From positions 62,001-126,000 of the forward strand of contig JAFWOY010000001.1 in NCBI GenBank assembly GCA_017509755.1: a stretch of DNA of 64,000 bases, read 5' to 3'. The stretch is from Bacteroidales bacterium. Lineage in GTDB: Bacteria > Bacteroidota > Bacteroidia > Bacteroidales > UBA932. Position 1 is the stretch's first letter; each line of letters opens with the position of its first letter. The translations under genes and the position numbers were made by a program. This document shows positions 29,924 to 39,111 of the stretch, piece by piece. The notes below the pieces were generated by a model that searched no databases, was not told where the DNA came from, and saw only the letters and a program-made list of their open reading frames with translations.

Positions 29924-31633
29924 ATGAACCGTTCGCGGAAAATAACAGACACCGTTTTCCTGCTTCTGTTTTTCGGGGCAGTGACGCTTTATTTTGCCAT
30001 CTGGTACGGCTTCCATACCATCAATCTGGAACAACTGCAGCTTTTTGAGTGGACCGGGGTCTATTTTGCGCAGACAGTCGCTGTCCCCGGCGGCTTCGCC
30101 GATTACCTCGGACGATTCCTCACCCAGTTCTTCCACACGCCCATCCCCGGAGCCCTCATCATCGCCGGACTGCTGGTCCTGATCCGTTTCCTGATCCTGC
30201 GCCTTTGCCGCCGGAAAGATGTCCTTGTCGCCGTCTTGTCCTACATCCCGCCGGTCCTGCTGCTGGTCGTAATGTGCTACCGCTTTCCGACCGTCTCCCT
30301 GCTGACATCCTTTGCGCTCGTGCTGGGTGCGCTGCTATCCGTCACGAAGATCAGCAACACCCGGGCCCGCCGCATCTGCGCCCTCATCTCCATTCCCGTC
30401 CTCTACTATCTGGCAGGCAGCTTCGTGCTCCTGTTTGCCGCAGGCATCGCCCTCCGGGAACGCAACAAAGCCTATGGAGCCATTGCGATCCTCCTGGCCG
30501 TGGCTTGCCCGCTGGTTGCGTACCCGCTGCTCTCCTATCCGCTCGGAAGACTTCTCTACGGCTTGCATTACTACAAGGTCCATGTCCATATGCCCGTCTG
30601 GCCGTGGATTGCCGTTGCAGCCACCCTCGCCCTGCTGGCCTTCGCCCGGACAGAACACCCTTCCGGCTCTTTCCGCTACGGGCCCCTCGCCTATGGACTG
30701 CTTTTCGCCGCAGGCACAGCGGCCGTGCTGCTTGCCAGCAGCCAGGTCGATGAGCAGAGCCTCAAATACAGCATCCTCACCGGAAAGCGGGCCTGGAACC
30801 GGATCGTGACCGAAGCCACGCGGCGGGCACCCCGCACCTATAGCGAGACCGCGTGCCTCAACCTGGCTCTCTGCAAGACAGGCCATCTGGGCGGGCACAT
30901 GTTCGATTACCTGCAGGACGGCCCGGAGACCTTGCTCCCCCATGAGAACACACCCCACCACGACGGACTCTCGACCGCCGAGATCTTCTACCAGCTGGGC
31001 ATGGTGAACAATGCCCGCCGCTACTGTTTCGAGGCGCTCGGGGTGATTCCGGATTATCAGAAGAGCGCGCCGGTTTTCAAGCTGCTGGCGGAAACCAGCA
31101 TCGTCAACGAGAAATACGAACTGGCCCGGAAATACCTGACGGCGCTCAGCCACACCCTGTATTACCGGAAATGGGCCAACGAGCGGTTGGCGAAGTTCGA
31201 GGACCTGATGGAACTGATGATCATGGAAGAATACGCCATGAAACATCTCGAACGATACAAGGGCGAGGACTACATCTTCGATTACAATGCGGCCGATGTT
31301 TCCCTGCGCCAGCTGCTGGCGGAGTATCCCGGCAACATCACGGCCCTGAATTACCTGCTGGCCTGGTCGCTGCTCAACAAGGACCTCGGCGCGTTCATGG
31401 CGGACTGTCCGTTCGATGGTTTCACCGAGGCCGTACCGAAAGCCTATCAGGAAGCCTTCCTCCTCAACTGGGATATGTTCGGGGGAATGACTGAAGACCT
31501 GCCGCCGTTCATCAACAAGCGTTTCGTGTCGCGCAAGGAATCATTTACCCGGGACTTTGAGACCAATGTCCCGATGAACCAGATGCTGCAGCGCTACGGG
31601 GATACCTACTGGTTCTACTATTATTTCAAATAG
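29924..31633 (+). CDS. DUF6057 membrane protein, copy 1
   Basis: 569 residues. The first half is a multi-spanning membrane region: a hydrophobic helix at about 10-28, then several segments up to about residue 260 (ALIIAGLLVLIRFLILRL, YIPPVLLLVVMCY). The second half is soluble and helical, TPR-like in look (IFYQLGMVNNARRYCFEALG), and ends GDTYWFYYYFK. This matches the Bacteroidetes family DUF6057, whose function is unknown. It is the first gene of a six-gene unit, just downstream of promoter P1 with a very short leader. The next gene starts 1 bp after its stop. A near twin lies at 34714-36423. Confidence 0.8.
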   Translation: MNRSRKITDTVFLLLFFGAVTLYFAIWYGFHTINLEQLQLFEWTGVYFAQTVAVPGGFADYLGRFLTQFFHTPIPGALIIAGLLVLIRFLILRLCRRKDVLVAVLSYIPPVLLLVVMCYRFPTVSLLTSFALVLGALLSVTKISNTRARRICALISIPVLYYLAGSFVLLFAAGIALRERNKAYGAIAILLAVACPLVAYPLLSYPLGRLLYGLHYYKVHVHMPVWPWIAVAATLALLAFARTEHPSGSFRYGPLAYGLLFAAGTAAVLLASSQVDEQSLKYSILTGKRAWNRIVTEATRRAPRTYSETACLNLALCKTGHLGGHMFDYLQDGPETLLPHENTPHHDGLSTAEIFYQLGMVNNARRYCFEALGVIPDYQKSAPVFKLLAETSIVNEKYELARKYLTALSHTLYYRKWANERLAKFEDLMELMIMEEYAMKHLERYKGEDYIFDYNAADVSLRQLLAEYPGNITALNYLLAWSLLNKDLGAFMADCPFDGFTEAVPKAYQEAFLLNWDMFGGMTEDLPPFINKRFVSRKESFTRDFETNVPMNQMLQRYGDTYWFYYYFK

Positions 31634-31634
31634 C

Positions 31635-33104
31635 ATGGATAGGAAAAGCCTTCTCATACTGCTGACGTTGCTGCTTCTTTCCGTCGCCTGCCGGGAGGAG
31701 GTCATCAATCCTGCGCCGTATGGCCTGCCGCCCGACATTTTCCCCGACTACAACGGCGTGACGGTCCCGGCCACGATCGCCCCGATGAACTTCTCGATGG
31801 ACGGCGCGCGTCTCATTGACGTGACCCTTACAGGAGATGACGGCTCAACGATGCATGTCAGAGGGCCCGTGGCGAAATTCCCGACCCGCGCCTGGAAGAA
31901 AATGCTGCGCGCCAACAAAGGCGCTTCCATCAAGTTCGACACCTACGGCCTGAAGGACACCACCTGGTTTGAATACGCCCCGTTCCGCATCTACGTTAGC
32001 GAGGATGACATCGATTACGGCCTCACCTACCGGCTCATCACCCCTTCTTATGAAGGAATGGGCAAACTGGGAATCTACGAACGGGATCTCTCGTCTTACA
32101 AGGAAAAGGAACTCATCGGGGTCGATGAAGTCAACGGCTGCATCAACTGCCATTCTTTCAACCAGTGCGACCCCTCCGACCTGAGCCTCCATATCCGAGG
32201 CGAGTACGGGGCCACCCTCATCCGCAAGGACGCGCAGCTCAAGGCCTACGCGACCAAGACGGATTCCACGATTTCGGCTTGCGTCTATCCTTACTGGCAT
32301 CCGTCGGGCAATTATATCGCCTACTCCAACAACGACACCCGGCAAGGCTTTTACCAGCGCATGGAAAACATCCTGGAAGTGTTCGACTACGAATCCGATA
32401 TCGTGGTTTACGACATCCGCAACAACGAACTGCTTTCCTGCCCCCTGATCAAAGGCCCCCAGGCCTGGGAAACCTTCCCAGCCTTTTCCCCTGACGGCAG
32501 GACGCTCTACTTCTGCACCGCGACGCCCAAACCCATTCCCGAAGGACTCTCCGAGATCCGCTACAACCTCTGCAGCATCGCCTTCGATCCCGAAACCGGC
32601 CGTTTCGGCGACACCGTTGACACCTTGGTGCTCGCCGCACCCAAAGGTCAAAGCGTCTCCTTCCCCAGACCTTCGTTCGATGGCCGCTTCCTGATGTACA
32701 CGGTGTCCGATTTCGGCAATTTCTCGATCTGGCACCATGAATCGGACCTCAAGCTGCTGAACCTTGAGACGATGGAGACCAACGAAATGATCGGGGTCAA
32801 CAGCGACTTCGACGCGGACAGCTACCACAACTGGAGCAGCAACAGCCGCTGGTTCGTGTTCGGCACCCGCCGCGACGACCAGACCCACACCCGGCCCTAC
32901 ATCTGCCATATCGACGAAAAAGGCATGCCCGGCAGACCTTTCCTGCTTCCCCAGGAGAATCCCCGCCAATACTACGACATCATGCTGCGAAGCTACAACA
33001 TCCCCGAATTCGTCAGCGGGCCTGTGGATTTCGACCACCACAAGGCCTGGCGACTGCTCAAGCGGGGAAAGAAGACGTCTTTCAAGTACAAGTCGAATCC
33101 ATGA
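31635..33104 (+). CDS. CxxCH-containing PD40 beta-propeller lipoprotein, copy 1
   Basis: 489 residues. Lipoprotein (lipobox LLLLSVAC). The N-terminal domain starts PPDIFPDYNGVTVPATIAP. A heme-c-type CxxCH motif lies at about residues 168-172 (GCINCHSFNQC). TolB/PD40-like propeller repeats follow (YPYWHPSGNYIAYSNN, FPAFSPDGRTLYFCTA, NWSSNSRWFVFGTR). The protein sits in the periplasm or on the outer membrane, with one possible covalent heme. Whether heme is attached is not shown by sequence alone. It is coupled to the DUF6057 gene upstream (1-bp gap) and overlaps the carbohydrate-binding gene by ATGA. Paralogue at 36420-37892. Confidence 0.78.
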   Translation: MDRKSLLILLTLLLLSVACREEVINPAPYGLPPDIFPDYNGVTVPATIAPMNFSMDGARLIDVTLTGDDGSTMHVRGPVAKFPTRAWKKMLRANKGASIKFDTYGLKDTTWFEYAPFRIYVSEDDIDYGLTYRLITPSYEGMGKLGIYERDLSSYKEKELIGVDEVNGCINCHSFNQCDPSDLSLHIRGEYGATLIRKDAQLKAYATKTDSTISACVYPYWHPSGNYIAYSNNDTRQGFYQRMENILEVFDYESDIVVYDIRNNELLSCPLIKGPQAWETFPAFSPDGRTLYFCTATPKPIPEGLSEIRYNLCSIAFDPETGRFGDTVDTLVLAAPKGQSVSFPRPSFDGRFLMYTVSDFGNFSIWHHESDLKLLNLETMETNEMIGVNSDFDADSYHNWSSNSRWFVFGTRRDDQTHTRPYICHIDEKGMPGRPFLLPQENPRQYYDIMLRSYNIPEFVSGPVDFDHHKAWRLLKRGKKTSFKYKSNP

Positions 33105-34717
33105 TGACGGCACCGAAGATGAATCCGTTGTACCGGCTCATGCTGGCTATGGCAAGCCTCGTTCTTCTGGTCTTGCTGGCCGGCAGTTGTGCCGATGAAT
33201 TCATCGAGGTACCGGAAGAGGATGAAGATGACATCGCCGGAACGACCTTCGACCGCAGCATCGCCATCGCATTCGGCGACCCGGAAGCAACGGTCAGCGG
33301 GGATGTGCACGGGATCGTCTCCGTGAGCGGCAACCGCGTGACCGTGAACAACACGAGGGATGAAATCATCCTCTATGAATTGAGCGGCTCCAGCGACAAC
33401 GGCTTCTTCAAACTGTACAGTTCCAGGAAACAGGCCATCCGGCTCAGCAACCTGATTCTGGTCAATCCCAAAGGCGCGGCCATCAACAACCAGAGCGGCA
33501 AACGGACATTCGTCCTCGTAGAAGGGACCAATTCCCTGGCGGACGGCGCCAAATACACGGGTACGGACGGGGAGGACGAGAAGGCGGCTTTCTTCAGCGA
33601 GGGCCAGCTGATTTTCTCCGGTACGGGCTCCTTGACCGTAACAGCACGAGGCAAAGCCGGTATCACGAGTGACGATTACATCCACTTCATGGAGAGCCCC
33701 ACCGTGAAAGTCAGCACGTCGGCCGGTCACGCCGTCAGCGGCAAGGAGGCCGTCATCGTTTCGGGAGGGCAGCTTGACGTGGCCACGTCGGCCGACATGA
33801 AAAAAGGATTCAGCTCCGATTCGCTGGTCCGCATCGAGGGCGGCAAGACGGCCATCACCGTCACCGGTTCGACGGCGTATGACCGCAAGAAGAACAAAGA
33901 TACCGGCACTGCCGGCATCAAAGCCGACCAATTGTTTGAAATGCTTGGAGGCGACCTGGTCATCCACAATTCCGGTATCGGGGGCAAAGGCATCAGCAGC
34001 GACGGTCCGGGTTATTTCAAGGGCGGTACCGTCACGATTACGACAACCGGGGCGAACTATGGCAGCAGCAACTCCACACCGTCCAAAGGCATCAAGGTCG
34101 ACGGTGACCTCTCTTTCTCCGGCACGGTCGTCAGTGTGACCAGCAAGTTCCACGAAGGCATCTCGTCGAAAGGCGCCATCGACATCTCCGGCGGCGTCCT
34201 GTACATCTGTGCCAGTGACGACGCCATCAATGCAGCCGGCGACCTGACCATCCAGGGCGGTTCGGTCTGCGCCTGGTCCACGGGCAATGACGGGATGGAC
34301 GCCAACGGCAATTTGTATATCAAGGGCGGCCTGGTCTATGCCATCGGCACCCACACGCCCGAAGTAGCTTTGGATGCCAATACCGATGACAATTACAAGT
34401 TGTATGTCCAAGGAGGCACGCTGATCGCCATCGGCGGGCTGGAAAGCGATGCTGTCCTTACACAAAGTTGCTATGCAGCTCCATGGAGCCCGAATACCTG
34501 GTATGGACTGACGGTGGGTCTATCGACCTTTGCCTTCAAGACTCCGGCCAGCGGCGGTGATCCGCTCGTCGTATCGGGAGTCCCGACTCCTTCTCTCCAA
34601 GCAGGTGTCAGCGTCAGCGGTGGCACGACACTCTTCAACGGCCTCGGCGTGAAAGACGGAACCGTTTCCGGCGGCGCTTCCGTCAACCTGTCGAACTACA
34701 GCAGTACACTCCCATGA
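33101..34717 (+). CDS. beta-helix carbohydrate-binding lipoprotein (Cthe_2159/DUF4353-like)
   Basis: 538 residues. Lipoprotein (VLLAGSCADEF). The body is built of short repeated strands with G-S/T-rich turns (VSGKEAVIVSGGQLDVATSA, GDLTIQGGSVCAWSTGNDGM, NGNLYIKGGLVYAIGT), as in the calcium-binding right-handed beta-helix proteins of the Cthe_2159/DUF4353 family that bind acidic polysaccharides or cellulose. This placement is by pattern, not by alignment. The start at 33101 overlaps the preceding stop by ATGA. It sits between the two DUF6057/propeller pairs, hinting that the module handles or senses a glycan. Confidence 0.75.
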   Translation: MMTAPKMNPLYRLMLAMASLVLLVLLAGSCADEFIEVPEEDEDDIAGTTFDRSIAIAFGDPEATVSGDVHGIVSVSGNRVTVNNTRDEIILYELSGSSDNGFFKLYSSRKQAIRLSNLILVNPKGAAINNQSGKRTFVLVEGTNSLADGAKYTGTDGEDEKAAFFSEGQLIFSGTGSLTVTARGKAGITSDDYIHFMESPTVKVSTSAGHAVSGKEAVIVSGGQLDVATSADMKKGFSSDSLVRIEGGKTAITVTGSTAYDRKKNKDTGTAGIKADQLFEMLGGDLVIHNSGIGGKGISSDGPGYFKGGTVTITTTGANYGSSNSTPSKGIKVDGDLSFSGTVVSVTSKFHEGISSKGAIDISGGVLYICASDDAINAAGDLTIQGGSVCAWSTGNDGMDANGNLYIKGGLVYAIGTHTPEVALDANTDDNYKLYVQGGTLIAIGGLESDAVLTQSCYAAPWSPNTWYGLTVGLSTFAFKTPASGGDPLVVSGVPTPSLQAGVSVSGGTTLFNGLGVKDGTVSGGASVNLSNYSSTLP

Positions 34718-36423
34718 AAAACAAGCCCTATCGATTCTTGTTTCCGGGCCTTTTCGCCTTGGCAACGTTCCTGTTCTTCTGGTTGGCCTATCCCTACCAC
34801 GTTTACAACCAGGAGCAGTTCCAGCTCTTCCAGTTTTCCTGGAGATATCTGGCCGAAACCCTGGCGGTTCCCGGCGGTCTGGCCGACTGGTGCGGCCGGT
34901 TCCTGACGCAGTTCTTCTATTTCTCAGCGGCAGGAAGCCTGATTCTCGCGCTCTTGCTCACGGCCATCCAGCTGGCTACGGCGGCGCTTGTTAAAACACA
35001 GTCCCTTCCGGGATACGCGCTGACTTTCATCCCGCCGGTCCTGCTGCTGCTCTTCTTCTGCGACGCCGACGCCATGCCCTGCACGCTGGTAGCCATCCTG
35101 CTTTCGCTGTTGTGCGCCCTGGCCGTCCTGCGCATCCACCCTTCCCTTCTCCGAAACATCCTGGCGGTCGTTGCGACTGCCTTGCTCTTTTTCCTGCTGG
35201 GTCCCCTTTCGGTTCTCTTCCTCGTCGCTTGCATTGTCCATGAGCGGAAGCTGCTTCCGGGCCTTCTGATGATCGTTGTTTTCGCCCTCTGCGTCCTCTG
35301 CCTGCATAAGACGATGGGATATCCCTATTACCGGCTCCTGTACGGGATCAACTATTACCGGTTCCACCACCACATGCCGGCGTGGCCTTGGATCGCTGCT
35401 GCAGCGGAGGCGCTGGTGCTGGCCTTTTCTCCGTTGTTCAAGCGGCAGGGAAAGGCTTGGGAAGGAATTGCAGCCTACGGTGCGGTGATGGCCCTCGGCA
35501 TCCTGGGTGTCTTCCTGTGTTATGACAGCGAGAAGGAGACCTATCTCAAATACGATTTCCTCACGAGGAGGTTCCAATGGAATGCCATCCTCGCAGAAGC
35601 CCGGAAGGACAATCCCCAGAAGCCGTATGAGATGGCCAGCGTAAACCTGGCGCTTGTCAAAACAGGAAATGCCTACAGGATGTTCCAATTCTACCAGAAT
35701 GGCACGGACGGCCTGCTTCCAGAATACACCAACGACTTCATGCACCCGTTGATTCCTTCCGAAGCTTATTTCCAGCTCGGTATGGTCAATGCCAGCCAGC
35801 GGTACTCCTTCGAGGCCCAGGAACTGATTCCGGACTTCCAGAAGAGCGTCAGGGCTTACAAGCGGCTGGCGGAGACCAACCTGGTCAACCGCAACTACAA
35901 GGTCGCCGAAAAATACCTCAGGGGTCTCGAAAAGACGCTCTTTTACCGGGGATGGGCCCGCTCGCGCAAGGCAATGTGCGGCAATGAGGCAGCCATCGAT
36001 GCGGATCCGGGCTACGGATACCTTCGCAAAGTCCGGCTCCACGACCGCGACTTCCTCTTCAACCGGCAGGCCATGGAGTCCATGCTGGCCTATCTGGTCC
36101 AGGAGAATCCCTCCAACCACATGGCCCTGGAATACCTGCTTGCCTGGGACCTCCTGGACAAGAACCTGAAAGGGTTCGTCAACTTCTGCCCCTTCGAGGG
36201 CTACCCGGGCGGCGTGCCGCGCTGTTACCAGGAAGCGTTCCTGCTGGACTTCGCAGGCACAACCCAGAGCCTGGACAACGTTCCTGCCTTCATCGACCGC
36301 GACGTGGTAACCGCGTTCAGCATCTTCATGCGGGAGCACAACAGCGGGACACCGGCGCAAACCCTTGCCAATCGGTTCGGCGACACCTACTGGTTTTACT
36401 ATTTCTATCGACTGGGACAATGA
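34714..36423 (+). CDS. DUF6057 membrane protein, copy 2
   Basis: 569 residues, exactly the length of copy 1 at 29924-31633 and with the same plan: membrane segments to about residue 250 and a helical soluble half. Shared landmarks include LAVPGGLADWCGRFLTQFFY (copy 1 has VAVPGGFADYLGRFLTQFF), FQLGMVNASQRYSFEAQELI and the ending GDTYWFYYFY. Function unknown. ATGA overlaps with both neighbours show tight translational coupling. The two copies have diverged clearly in the membrane part, so this is an old duplication, not a recent one. Confidence 0.8.
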   Translation: MKNKPYRFLFPGLFALATFLFFWLAYPYHVYNQEQFQLFQFSWRYLAETLAVPGGLADWCGRFLTQFFYFSAAGSLILALLLTAIQLATAALVKTQSLPGYALTFIPPVLLLLFFCDADAMPCTLVAILLSLLCALAVLRIHPSLLRNILAVVATALLFFLLGPLSVLFLVACIVHERKLLPGLLMIVVFALCVLCLHKTMGYPYYRLLYGINYYRFHHHMPAWPWIAAAAEALVLAFSPLFKRQGKAWEGIAAYGAVMALGILGVFLCYDSEKETYLKYDFLTRRFQWNAILAEARKDNPQKPYEMASVNLALVKTGNAYRMFQFYQNGTDGLLPEYTNDFMHPLIPSEAYFQLGMVNASQRYSFEAQELIPDFQKSVRAYKRLAETNLVNRNYKVAEKYLRGLEKTLFYRGWARSRKAMCGNEAAIDADPGYGYLRKVRLHDRDFLFNRQAMESMLAYLVQENPSNHMALEYLLAWDLLDKNLKGFVNFCPFEGYPGGVPRCYQEAFLLDFAGTTQSLDNVPAFIDRDVVTAFSIFMREHNSGTPAQTLANRFGDTYWFYYFYRLGQ

Positions 36424-37892
36424 AAAAGAGAGCTATCCTATACTGGCCGCTGCTGCTCGCCGTCCTTTCGTGTACCGGCAATCCGGACAAGTTTGAACAG
36501 GCTGGCCAGCAGCCTGACATCTATCCCGACTACATCGGCGTAACCGTTCCCTCCACCATCGCACCCCTAGACTTCGACATCAACGGTGCCTCGAAGGTCA
36601 TCGCCATCGCGATGGGTGCGGACGGACAGACCCTCAAAGTCTCCGGAAAGAGCGCCAACTTCCCCATCAAAGCCTGGCACAAGTTGTTGTCCGCCTCCAA
36701 AGGAGGTACGGTCCAGGTCACGGCGTGCGGCAGGATGGACGGCAAATGGAAAAGATTCGAGCCTTTCGAAATCCATGTCAGCGAGGATGCCATCGACTAC
36801 GGCATCGCCTACCGGCTCATCGCTCCAGGCTACCAGGCCTTTTCCCACATCGGAATCTACGAGCGGGACTTGTCGTCCTTCGACGAGGTTTGCCTGATTG
36901 GCGGCAAGAACTTCGACGGCTGTGTGAACTGCCACTCCTTCAACCGCACCCGGCCTGAGGATTTCAGTTTACATGTAAGAGGGGAAAGAGGTGCGACCTT
37001 CATCCGCAAGAACGGCAAGACTGTCGCCTACGATATGAAGACCGACTCCACGCTGGCTGCCTGCGTCTATCCCTGCTGGCATCCCGACGGGAGATTCATC
37101 GCCTATTCCACCAATGTGAACAGGCAGGGTTTCCATCAGCGCCCTGACAAGGTGCTGGAAGTTTACGACCTCAAGTCGGACCTGCAGGTGTATGACACCC
37201 AGGAAAACGTGCTGATCACTTCTCCTGAAGTGAAGGTGGACGGCGTGAACGAGAACATGCCGGTCTTCTCGGCCGACGGCCGCTCCATCTACTTCACTTC
37301 CTGCACCGAACAGGAAATCCCCCGCAACGTGACGGAAGTAAAGTACAATCTGTGCCGCGTGGATTTCAACCCGGAGACCGGTGACATCGGTCACAAGGTG
37401 GATACCGTGATCTTCGCCGAAGCGATGGGCAAGAGCATCTCCTTCCCCAAACCTTCCTATGACGGACGCTGGATCCTGTATCAGCTGGCGGACTACGGAT
37501 GCTTCGGGGCATGGCACCACGAATCCGACCTTTGGCTCCTCGACCTACAGACCGGGGAGACCCGACCGCTCGACGGCGTGAACAGCGATGATGCGGAGAG
37601 CGCCCACAGCTGGAGCTCCAACTCGCGCTGGTTTGTCTTCGGCAGCCGGAGGGATGACGGACTCTACACCCGGGCCTACATCTGCCACATCGATGCGGAC
37701 GGCGTATGCGCGAAGCCCTTCATGCTGCCCCAGAAGAGTCCCCGCGCCTATTACGACAATTCCGTCCGATCGTATAACGTACCTGAATTCGTCTCCAGCC
37801 CCGTCAACTTCGACGGCAATGCCGCTGTACGCCTGTATAACAGTGATGACAGAAAGAAAGTGGGATTCCGATGGTCCGCCTCCTCTTTATAA
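36420..37892 (+). CDS. CxxCH-containing PD40 beta-propeller lipoprotein, copy 2
   Basis: 490 residues. Lipobox LLAVLSC, then IYPDYIGVTVPSTIAPLDF, closely matching copy 1. The CxxCH motif is kept at about residues 168-172 (GCVNCHSFNRT), as are the propeller strands (YPCWHPDGRFIAYSTN, MPVFSADGRSIYFTSC, SWSSNSRWFVFGSR). Keeping the CxxCH at the same place in both copies argues that it matters. It overlaps the DUF6057 gene before it by ATGA, and the regulator gene after it begins 22 bp inside its 3' end. Confidence 0.78.
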   Translation: MKKRAILYWPLLLAVLSCTGNPDKFEQAGQQPDIYPDYIGVTVPSTIAPLDFDINGASKVIAIAMGADGQTLKVSGKSANFPIKAWHKLLSASKGGTVQVTACGRMDGKWKRFEPFEIHVSEDAIDYGIAYRLIAPGYQAFSHIGIYERDLSSFDEVCLIGGKNFDGCVNCHSFNRTRPEDFSLHVRGERGATFIRKNGKTVAYDMKTDSTLAACVYPCWHPDGRFIAYSTNVNRQGFHQRPDKVLEVYDLKSDLQVYDTQENVLITSPEVKVDGVNENMPVFSADGRSIYFTSCTEQEIPRNVTEVKYNLCRVDFNPETGDIGHKVDTVIFAEAMGKSISFPKPSYDGRWILYQLADYGCFGAWHHESDLWLLDLQTGETRPLDGVNSDDAESAHSWSSNSRWFVFGSRRDDGLYTRAYICHIDADGVCAKPFMLPQKSPRAYYDNSVRSYNVPEFVSSPVNFDGNAAVRLYNSDDRKKVGFRWSASSL

Positions 37893-39031
37893 CCGATTTC
37901 ACCGAATCCTTCGCCTACGCACTGCTGCGGGGAATCATCCGCTACTCCAACGAGACGGAGCAATGGGTGGTGTGCCGCATGCCGCCGGCCTACAAGAAAC
38001 GCCTGGGCATGAAAGGGGTGGTCAAGTGGGCAAAGAATTGGGGCGCCGACGTGGTGATCGGCCAGTTCGAAGAGAAAGACAATGTGAACCTTTTCCTGAA
38101 AAACGGAATCGTGGTGCTGGCCCAGGATTACAAGAAGAAATTCACCACGATTCCCAACATCACCGCCGACTATATCAAGACCGGCCGGATGGCCGCTGAC
38201 CTCTATCTCCACAAAGGCTTCCGGAATTTCGCCTTCTTCGGATACAAAGGGGTATGCTGGTCCGAGGAACGATGTGACGGTTTCCGCGGGAGGATCGAGG
38301 AAGCGGGATTCGGGGACCACTTCTACCTTTACGACAAACAGGTGATTGACAACCTCTGGTACTATGAGGCGGAAGAACTCCGAAACTGGCTGATATCCCT
38401 GCCGAAGCCCGTGGCCGTCATGGCCTGCGACGACAATCAGGGGAATGCGCTGATCGAAGCCTGCAAGTCGGCCGGGGTCAAGATCCCTTCGGAATTGTCG
38501 ATCATCGGGGTCGACAACGATGAAGTCATCTGCACCCTGTCCGATCCGACCCTCTCGAGCATCCAGGTCGATATTGAACTGGGCGGCTACGAGACGGCCC
38601 GGATGGCTTCACAGATGCTGCGGGAGCCCTCCTTCAAAGGCAACAACATTGTACTCCAGCCCAAAAAGATCGTACACCGGGTATCCACCTCGGCCTATGC
38701 GACGAATGACAAGGAAGTGCTTTCCGCGCTCCAGTACATCCGGCAGAACCTCAACAAAAAGCTTTCGGTCAATGATATCCTGAAAGAGGTCCCTCTCTCC
38801 CGCCGGTTGCTGGAGGTTCGGTTCAAGAAGGTCATCGGACTCTCGATCTACCAGTATATCTCCCAGCAGCGCATCGGCCGCTTCTCTGAAATGCTGCTCG
38901 ATACCAACGACCCTATCCAGGACATCGCATTCAAGTTGGGAGAGGATGACGCAAAGGGCATTTGCCGCCGTTTCAAGGAGTTGATGGGATGTACCCCTTC
39001 CGAGTGGCGCAAGCAGAAAAACGCAAATTGA
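37871..39031 (+). CDS. XylR-type regulator (sugar-binding domain plus AraC HTH)
   Basis: 386 residues. No N-terminal helix-turn-helix. Residues 1 to about 275 form a LacI/periplasmic-binding-like sensor (VVIGQF, PVAVMACDDNQGNALIEACK, LSIIGVDNDEVICTLSDPTLSSI). The last 100 residues are an AraC-type double HTH (KKLSVNDILKEVPLSRRLLE, PIQDIAFKLGEDDAKGICRR, GCTPSEWRK). This is the architecture of XylR. The start overlaps the propeller gene by 22 bp, so the regulator is coexpressed with it. Paired half-sites occur both before this operon and at its own 3' end, where the first half-site overlaps the last codons, suggesting control of P1 and P2. The inducer is unknown, presumably a sugar. Confidence 0.9.
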   Translation: MVRLLFITDFTESFAYALLRGIIRYSNETEQWVVCRMPPAYKKRLGMKGVVKWAKNWGADVVIGQFEEKDNVNLFLKNGIVVLAQDYKKKFTTIPNITADYIKTGRMAADLYLHKGFRNFAFFGYKGVCWSEERCDGFRGRIEEAGFGDHFYLYDKQVIDNLWYYEAEELRNWLISLPKPVAVMACDDNQGNALIEACKSAGVKIPSELSIIGVDNDEVICTLSDPTLSSIQVDIELGGYETARMASQMLREPSFKGNNIVLQPKKIVHRVSTSAYATNDKEVLSALQYIRQNLNKKLSVNDILKEVPLSRRLLEVRFKKVIGLSIYQYISQQRIGRFSEMLLDTNDPIQDIAFKLGEDDAKGICRRFKELMGCTPSEWRKQKNAN

Positions 39032-39084
39032 GTATTTAATTACGCAAATCACGATTTCTTTCGCCGGGGCTTTTCCTAATTTTG
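39021..39084 (+). promoter_or_regulatory. promoter P2 with paired AraC-type half-sites
   Basis: Half-sites ACGCAAATTGAGT (39021-39033) and ACGCAAATCACGA (39042-39054) start 21 bp apart. The -7 element TAATTTTG at 39077-39084 begins 35 bp after the second, exactly as in P1 (29847-29910). The shared run TTAC(G/T)CAAAT before the second half-site is striking. The first half-site overlaps the regulator gene's stop codon. The promoter reads into the glycan locus at 39112. Confidence 0.68.
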
Positions 39085-39111
39085 TAAGTGGACAATTCCA
39101 TTACAACGATT

